From Hyphomicrobiaceae bacterium (GTDB lineage Bacteria; Pseudomonadota; Alphaproteobacteria; Rhizobiales; Hyphomicrobiaceae): a DNA stretch of 62,066 bases. Of this stretch, positions 56,928-62,066 are shown in pieces. The stretch is taken from positions 1 to 62,066 of the forward strand of contig WBUN01000029.1 of NCBI GenBank assembly GCA_008933705.1. The letters are read 5' to 3'. The notes below the pieces were generated by a model, which worked only from the letters and a program-made list of their open reading frames with translations, was not told the DNA's origin and did not search any database. A program made the translations under genes and the position numbers. Every line of letters begins with the position of its first letter. Position 1 is the first letter of the stretch.

Positions 56928-58883
56928 ATGGTAATGCCTTCCAAGCCGAAGCGTCCCAAGCGCTTGGCAACGCGTTCCTGCCTCGGCCCGGTTGCGGACC
57001 TCGAGGCACACCTGCCCGAAGAGTGGTGGCGAAAGCTCTTCAACGCCCTTTATGTGAAGACCGACGGCGACGTCGTCGAGAACACCGAGAACACCCGCCG
57101 CGAGGTGGACTTCATCGTCTCCTCCGCCGCCATCCAGCCCCACAGCCACATCCTCGACCTTTGCTGCGGACAGGGCCGGCACTGCCTGGAGCTCGCGCGC
57201 CGCGGCTTCAAGCACGTCATGGGCCTCGACCGCTCGCGCTATCTCGTGCGGCTGGCCAAGAAGCGGGCCCAGACCGAAGGCCTGCAGGTCGTATTCAAGG
57301 AGGGCGATGCGCGCAATCCGCGGCTGCCCGAGAGCAGCATGGATTGCGTTGCCATCATGGGCAACTCGTTCGGCTACTTCTCCAACAAGCAGGACGACGA
57401 GAAGGTCCTGACCGCGGTCGGCAAGATCCTCAGGCCCAGCGGCCAGCTGGTGCTCGACATCACCGACGGCGGCCACATGCACGAGAACTTCGACAAGCGC
57501 TCGTGGGAGTGGATCGACGAGCACCACTTCGTGTGCCGCGAGCGGTCGATCAGCCAGGACGGCGAGCGGCTCATCTCGCGCGAGGTGATCGTGCACGACG
57601 AGATGGGCGTGATCGCCGACCAGTTCTACGCCGAGCGGCTGTACACGCGCGAGAGCATCGGCAAGCTCCTGGAGAAGACCGGCTTCCGCAACATCCGCCA
57701 TCACGGGCATGCCGAGGCGCAGTCCGAGCGCGACCAGGATCTCGGCATGATGGCGCGGCGCATCCTGCTCACGGCCGACGCCCCGCACCTGCCGGCACGC
57801 AAGAAGGGCAAGCTGCAGGCGCTCGAGGTGACCGTGCTGCTGGGCGATCCGAGGTTGCCCGATCAGATCAAGCGGGGCGGCGCGTTCAACCCCGAGGACA
57901 TCGACACCATCCGCAAGCTCAAGGACGCGCTCGTTGAGCTGCCCAACTACAAGTTCCGCTACCTCGACAACCACGCGACGATGGAGCGCGATCTGGCGGA
58001 GCTGAGGACCGACCTGGTCTTCAACCTCTGCGACGAAGGCTTCAACAACGACCCCTTCAAGGAGCTGCACGTTCCGGCGCTGCTGGAGGTGCTGGGCATC
58101 GGCTATACGGGTGCCGCCCCGGCGGCGCTGGCTGCCTGCTACGACAAGGGGCTTGTGCGCGCGGTCGCGCAGTCGCTCGACGTGCCGGTGCCGCTCGAAA
58201 GCTACGTGCGCCCGGGCGACCAGGGCGCGACGCTGCCGTCCGTATTCCCCGCCCTGCTGAAGCCGAACCAGGGCGACAGCAGCCAGGGCATCACCAAGGA
58301 TGCCGTGGTCAACAACGAGAAGGCGCTGCTCGACTATCTCGACCGCCTGAGGGCCGATTTCCCCAGGCGCGGCGTGCTGGTGCAGGAGTTCCTCACAGGT
58401 GCGGAATACTCGGTGGGCCTTGTCGGCAACCCGGATCAGGGCCTGAGGGCGCTGCCGGTGCTGGAGGTCGACTACTCCCATCTGGAGAGCGGGCTGCCGA
58501 GGATTCTCGGCTACGAGTCCAAATGGCTTCCCGACAGCCCGTACTGGACGCAGATCAGATATCGCGAGGCGACGCTGTCGGACCAGAAGCAGCAGCACGT
58601 CATCGACAGCTCCGCGCGCCTGTTCGAGCGGCTGGGCTGCCGCGACTATGCGCGCTTCGACTTCCGCGCCGACGCCAGGGGCGAGATCAAGCTGCTCGAG
58701 GTCAACCCCAACCCCGGCTGGTGCTGGGACGGCAAGATGAACATCATGGCCGGCTTCCAGGGCATGCGCTATTCCGAGCTGCTGGGCCAGATCCTGCAGG
58801 CGGCGGTGGAGCGCCTCGGCATCACGGCCAAGCCCGCGCAGGTGCACGCCAACGGCAACGGGCAGGCCGCAGCGGCAGAGTGA
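56928..58883 (+). CDS. Fused SAM methyltransferase and D-Ala-D-Ala ligase-like ATP-grasp enzyme
   Basis: The 651-residue protein has two enzyme halves. Residues about 25-290 are a class I methyltransferase with SAM motif ILDLCCGQGRHC (75-86) and DCVAIMGNSFGYFSN. Residues about 297-640 are an ATP-grasp ligase similar to D-Ala-D-Ala ligase: VFNLCDEGFNNDPFKE, ALLKPNQGDSSQGI, and metal-binding EVNPNPGWCWDGKM near 590-603. The product is unknown; a methylated peptide- or amino-acid-like ligation product is an inference. Start at 56928 follows a GAGGAGG 13 bases upstream; an earlier ATG at 56841 is possible. A strong promoter precedes it. Confidence 0.85.
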   Translation: MVMPSKPKRPKRLATRSCLGPVADLEAHLPEEWWRKLFNALYVKTDGDVVENTENTRREVDFIVSSAAIQPHSHILDLCCGQGRHCLELARRGFKHVMGLDRSRYLVRLAKKRAQTEGLQVVFKEGDARNPRLPESSMDCVAIMGNSFGYFSNKQDDEKVLTAVGKILRPSGQLVLDITDGGHMHENFDKRSWEWIDEHHFVCRERSISQDGERLISREVIVHDEMGVIADQFYAERLYTRESIGKLLEKTGFRNIRHHGHAEAQSERDQDLGMMARRILLTADAPHLPARKKGKLQALEVTVLLGDPRLPDQIKRGGAFNPEDIDTIRKLKDALVELPNYKFRYLDNHATMERDLAELRTDLVFNLCDEGFNNDPFKELHVPALLEVLGIGYTGAAPAALAACYDKGLVRAVAQSLDVPVPLESYVRPGDQGATLPSVFPALLKPNQGDSSQGITKDAVVNNEKALLDYLDRLRADFPRRGVLVQEFLTGAEYSVGLVGNPDQGLRALPVLEVDYSHLESGLPRILGYESKWLPDSPYWTQIRYREATLSDQKQQHVIDSSARLFERLGCRDYARFDFRADARGEIKLLEVNPNPGWCWDGKMNIMAGFQGMRYSELLGQILQAAVERLGITAKPAQVHANGNGQAAAAE

Positions 58884-59003
58884 AGCTCGCCGGACAGCGC
58901 CGCCGCTGGCGGGGGCAGACTGTGGAGGTCAGCCCCTCCACGACGGTCAGCGCGGGCGACGGCGTTCGCCACAGGCTCTGCCCCCAGGCGCCGGGCCCCG
59001 CAG

Positions 59004-59570
59004 TCACGCCGTCGGCGTGGAGCGGCACGGGTCGTCGTCCTTGCCATCGGGCGTCTTCGGTGCGCGCTCGGTGACGACGCAGAATGCCTGCTCGCCGAGC
59101 TTCTCGTCCTCGGACCAGATCTCGAAGGTCCACAGCCCGGCCACCACCTCCCAGTCATGCTCCAGCGTGTAGCCGACGAGCGTGCGGCCGCCGATGACCT
59201 GTGCGGACGGGCGCCAGCGCTCACGGTAGGTGGGCTCGGCGTTGGCCGGGTTCCTCAGCCCCGCCTTCGGCAGGATGACGACGATGGTGATGGGAACGTC
59301 GGCGCCGTCGGGCTTGCCCCGCAGCTGGTACTCGAGACCGAAGCTCACCCCGAGCCGGCCCTCCACCGTCGTGGTGGCCCGCAGCTTGCGGATGTTGGAG
59401 AGCTGGTTGGTGCGGCCGATGGCGGTGTGGGGCTGGCTGACGGTGCCGGTGACCTCGGCCTCATAGAGGCCGGCCCAGACGATCTCGGCCCGCGCGACGC
59501 TCGGCGGCTCGGCGGGCGCGCTCCCGGCCGCAAGCACGACGAATGCAACGGCCGCCCACAGTGTCCGCAC
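59004..59570 (-). CDS. Secreted DUF3859-like protein
   Basis: The 188-residue protein has a signal peptide (1-21, ending GSAPA) and a beta-rich domain with IVWAGLYEAEVTG near residue 30. YTLEHDWEVVAGLWTFEIW lies near the C-terminus. This matches my memory of DUF3859 proteins; function is unknown. The start is GTG at 59570 with GGAGGG upstream; the frame continues far upstream antisense to guaA but that part is not a gene. It diverges from guaA and converges on the fusion gene. Confidence 0.75.
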   Translation of the reverse strand: MRTLWAAVAFVVLAAGSAPAEPPSVARAEIVWAGLYEAEVTGTVSQPHTAIGRTNQLSNIRKLRATTTVEGRLGVSFGLEYQLRGKPDGADVPITIVVILPKAGLRNPANAEPTYRERWRPSAQVIGGRTLVGYTLEHDWEVVAGLWTFEIWSEDEKLGEQAFCVVTERAPKTPDGKDDDPCRSTPTA

Positions 59571-59723
59571 GACGCTGTTCCCTCCACTGCTCGACTTTGC
59601 CGCACAAATGAGCCCGCAAAATGAGGGATTTGTTCGACGGCGGCGCTTGACCCCCCATGGGCAGCGATGGTCTATCGGAAGTGCCTGTGCAACCGATTCT
59701 GCCGCCGAGGCGGCGCGAGGGCC

Positions 59724-61271
59724 ATGACCGACACCGTTCTCATCATCGATTTCGGCAGCCAGGTGACCCAGCTCATCGCCCGGCGGGTGCGCGAGCAGGG
59801 CGTCTACTCCGAGATCGTGCCGTTCAACAAGGCCGACGAGGCGCTCGAGCGGCTGAAACCCAGGGCCGTCATCCTGTCCGGCGGGCCGGCCAGCGTGACC
59901 GAGTTCGGCACGCCGCGCGCGCCCGACTGGGTGTTCACCTCCGGACTGCCCGTGCTCGGCATCTGCTACGGCGAGCAGACCATGGTGGCCCAGCTCGGCG
60001 GCGGCGTCGAAGGCGGCCACCACCGCGAGTTCGGCCGCGCCGAGATCGAGGTCACCGGCGAGAGCGCGCTGTTCGACGGCGTGTGGAGCAAGGGCGAGCG
60101 CGACACCGTGTGGATGAGCCACGGCGATCGCGTCACGCGCCTGCCCCCGGGCTTCAAGGTGGTGGGCGTATCCAAGGGCGCGCCCTTTGCCGCCATCGCC
60201 GACGAGAAGCGCAAGCTCTACGCCGTGCAGTTCCACCCCGAGGTGGCGCATACCCCGCGCGGGAGCCGGCTCATCGGCAACTTCGTGCGCCGCATCGCCG
60301 GCCTGCCGGGCGACTGGAGCATGGCGCACTTCCGGACGAGCGAGATCGCCAAGATCCGTGCCCAGGTCGGCAAGGGGCGCGTCGTCTGCGGGCTGTCCGG
60401 CGGCGTCGACAGCGCCGTGGCGGCGGTCCTCATCCACGAGGCCATCGGCGACCAGCTCACCTGCATCTTCGTCGACCACGGCCTGCTCAGATTGAACGAG
60501 GCCGAGGAGGTCGTCTCCCTCTTCCGCGGCCACTTCAACATTCCCCTGGTGCACGTGGACGCGAGCGCCCGCTTCCTGAAGGCGCTCGCCGGCACGACCG
60601 ACCCCGAGGCCAAGCGCAAGACCATCGGCGCACTCTTCATCGACGTGTTCGACGAGGAGGCCAAGAAGATCGGCGGCGCCGAGTTCCTGGCACAGGGCAC
60701 GCTCTACCCCGACGTGATCGAGAGCGTGTCGTTCATCGGCGGCCCGTCGGTGACCATCAAGTCGCACCACAACGTCGGCGGCCTGCCCGAGCGCATGCAC
60801 CTGAAGCTGGTCGAGCCGCTGCGCGAGCTGTTCAAGGACGAGGTGCGCGCGCTCGGCCGCGAGCTCGGCCTGCCCGAGCATTTCATCTGGCGCCACCCCT
60901 TCCCCGGTCCGGGCCTTGCCATCCGCATTCCCGGCGAGGCCACGCAGGAAAAGCTCGACATCCTGCGCAAGGCGGACGCCGTCTTCCTCGACGAGATCCG
61001 CAAGGCCGGCCTCTACGACAAGATCTGGCAGGCGTTCGCGGTGCTGTTGCCCGTGCGCACGGTCGGCGTGATGGGCGATGCGCGCACCTACGACCACGTC
61101 TGCGCCCTGCGCGCGGTCACCTCGACCGACGGCATGACGGCCGACTTCTTCGAGTTCCCCCACGACGTGCTCGGCCGCGCCGCCACCCGCATCATCAACG
61201 AGGTGAAGGGCATCAACCGCGTTGTCTACGACGTGACCTCCAAGCCGCCGGGCACGATCGAGTGGGAGTGA
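59724..61271 (+). CDS. guaA: GMP synthase (glutamine-hydrolysing)
   Basis: GuaA converts XMP to GMP. The 515-residue protein has the glutamine amidotransferase domain with nucleophile C81 (GICYGEQ) and the His-Glu pair in QFHPEV. The ATP-pyrophosphatase motif SGGVDS is at 225-230, and the C-terminal dimerisation domain ends PPGTIEWE. Length is normal. I chose the ATG at 59724 because homology begins there ([17 protein letters not shown]); the frame starts at 59667. Intergenic palindromes follow it. Confidence 0.97.
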   Translation: MTDTVLIIDFGSQVTQLIARRVREQGVYSEIVPFNKADEALERLKPRAVILSGGPASVTEFGTPRAPDWVFTSGLPVLGICYGEQTMVAQLGGGVEGGHHREFGRAEIEVTGESALFDGVWSKGERDTVWMSHGDRVTRLPPGFKVVGVSKGAPFAAIADEKRKLYAVQFHPEVAHTPRGSRLIGNFVRRIAGLPGDWSMAHFRTSEIAKIRAQVGKGRVVCGLSGGVDSAVAAVLIHEAIGDQLTCIFVDHGLLRLNEAEEVVSLFRGHFNIPLVHVDASARFLKALAGTTDPEAKRKTIGALFIDVFDEEAKKIGGAEFLAQGTLYPDVIESVSFIGGPSVTIKSHHNVGGLPERMHLKLVEPLRELFKDEVRALGRELGLPEHFIWRHPFPGPGLAIRIPGEATQEKLDILRKADAVFLDEIRKAGLYDKIWQAFAVLLPVRTVGVMGDARTYDHVCALRAVTSTDGMTADFFEFPHDVLGRAATRIINEVKGINRVVYDVTSKPPGTIEWE

Positions 61272-61552
61272 CGCGGGCTTCTATCCGTTTCCTGCGAACG
61301 AGGTTTGCCAGCGACCACTGGTTTGGTGTCCTCTCAATCCCTGGTGTCACGACCGGCGGCTTCAGCGGCGCGCTGTTTGGTCATGAGCTGAACTCGGCTG
61401 CTCACTCGGCCCCACGTCACCCCCGCCATTCCGTCTTGATCGGACGGTCTCACACCCCGCTCCGCCCTGAGCCCGTCGAAGGGCGGCCGCGCCGGCCGTG
61501 GTTCGACGGGCTCACCACGGAGAAGCGTTCCAGCCGGAAGGGGAACCCCACC
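61272..61552. other. Non-coding 3' flank of guaA
   Basis: Apart from the palindrome at 61469-61513 this 281-base stretch holds no gene. No T-tailed terminator for guaA was found; the palindrome may serve that role. Confidence 0.5.
61469..61513. repeat. 12-bp-arm palindrome after guaA
   Basis: GAGCCCGTCGAA (61469-61480) and TTCGACGGGCTC (61502-61513) form a perfect inverted repeat, with GC-rich bases between that can also pair. This is the same sequence style as the GGTGAGCCTGTCGAACCA element near 22061, so it is part of a dispersed family. Confidence 0.75.
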
Positions 61553-62066
61553 TGACGTCATGCCCGCGTAGGCGGGCACCCAGGACACTTCGCAACGCAG
61601 GTGTGCGCGCCGTTGGAGTGGCGCGCGCGGCCGCCGGCGTGATCTGCGGCGAGCATGGCCCGCGCGTCCCTGTGACCTGGGCCCCCGCCTTCGTGCCGGA
61701 GGCGCGTCTTCGACGCGACGCGGGGGTGACGCTGGTGGGTGAGGTACGCGAGTGCCTCACCATTGCAGTGAAATGCGAACCGATCAGCCAACACTGACGT
61801 CATGCCCGCGCAGGCGGGAACCCAGATCACAGATCAGCAGAGGTGTGCGCGCCGTTGGAATGGCGCGCGCGGCCGCGGGCGTGGTCTGCGGCGGATGTGG
61901 CCCGCGCGGCCCGGTGACCTGGGCCCCGCCGTCGTGCCGGAGGCGCGTCTTCGACGCGACGCGGGGGTGACGCTGGTGTGTGTGCGGTGCGCGAGCGCCT
62001 CACCATTGCAGTGAAATGCGAACCGATCAGCCAACACTGACGTCATGCCCGCGCAGGCGGGCACCC
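61553..62066. repeat. Tandem array of about 242-bp repeats
   Basis: Unit 1 (61553-61794, 242 bases) and unit 2 (61795-62037, 243 bases) are highly similar head-to-tail copies. A third copy begins at 62038 and is cut by the window edge. Each unit starts TGACGTCATGCCCGCG and contains the palindrome GCCCGC..GCGGG, GTGTGCGCGCCGTTGGA, GGAGGCGCGTCTTCGACGCG and CTCACCATTGCAGTGAAATG. Differences are mostly single substitutions and small indels. Open frames within it are not conserved in length between copies, so it is non-coding. Confidence 0.9.

Noticed and set aside
59571-61163. Minus-strand extension of the DUF3859-like frame opposite guaA
   Set aside because: Only the last 188 codons carry a signal peptide and domain. 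The rest is antisense to guaA with shadow composition; a GTG with GGAGGG marks the real start.
61498-62064. Short open frames inside the tandem repeats
   Set aside because: Their boundaries differ between copies and indels break the frames, which is not expected of a conserved coding repeat.

Overview
This window is a chromosomal segment of a high-G+C alphaproteobacterium, most likely of the order Hyphomicrobiales (Rhizobiales). The support is gene order rather than any single marker: fabD-fabG-acpP-fabF-mltG-yicC-gmk next to rsmA, rpsF-rpsR-DUF2232-rplI-dnaB-alr-radA-cvpA-purF, rlpA-dacA-tmk-holB-metG-tatD-MBL and ppx-rlmE-guaB are all arrangements I associate with that order. A phosphatidylcholine synthase gene and short GC-rich intergenic palindromes fit the same group. 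I cannot name the genus from sequence alone. No phage, plasmid, CRISPR array or intact insertion sequence was seen.

Layout. 1-7483: the 3' end of rsmA converges on a minus-strand run for fatty-acid synthesis, peptidoglycan length control (mltG) and nucleotide metabolism (gmk). 7484-21917: a plus-strand run with ribosomal proteins S6, S18 and L9 behind a structured leader, a cyclopropane fatty acid synthase, dnaB, alr, radA, cvpA and purF. A glycosidase-like gene and a secreted two-part protein then precede an SDR gene. 22196-29646: a minus-strand run with an MBL-fold phosphodiesterase, tatD, metG, holB, tmk, dacA and rlpA. 29899-34800: a YCII protein, tRNA-Ser(TGA), the sulfate-assimilation operon cysH-cysD-cysN (APS-reductase type; CysN has an unusual C-terminal membrane segment) and a small Rdx thioredoxin-like protein. 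34973-37806: accessory genes, namely an FkbM-type methyltransferase, a tail-anchored glycosyltransferase and a TPR/cytochrome c fusion. 37840-43237: a carbohydrate module with PfkB kinase, polyphosphate-glucokinase-like ROK kinase, otsA and a GH15 hydrolase, probably for trehalose making and recycling. 43377-48000: envelope genes (secreted small proteins, phosphatidylcholine synthase, a peptidoglycan-binding-like protein and a porin). 48906-49876: a self-contained DUF2269/MarR pair behind twin palindromic operators. 49942-50015: tRNA-Gln(CTG). 50137-61271: M15 peptidase, ppx, rlmE, guaB, a MAPEG protein, an RsmB-family methyltransferase, a large methyltransferase/ATP-grasp fusion, a DUF3859-like protein and guaA. 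61272-62066: palindromes and a tandem array of about 242-bp repeats that runs off the window.

Functionally most of the window is core housekeeping: replication (dnaB, holB, tmk), translation (rpsF, rpsR, rplI, metG, rRNA methyltransferases), purines (purF, guaB, guaA, gmk), lipids (fab genes, cfa, pcs) and cell wall (alr, mltG, dacA, rlpA, M15). The parts least explained by known families are the methyltransferase/ATP-grasp fusion, the membrane-tailed CysN, the TPR/cytochrome c fusion, the secreted protein with an Ala/Lys/Glu-rich tail, the FkbM/tail-anchored glycosyltransferase pair, the long RG-rich tail of S6 and the tandem array at the right edge.
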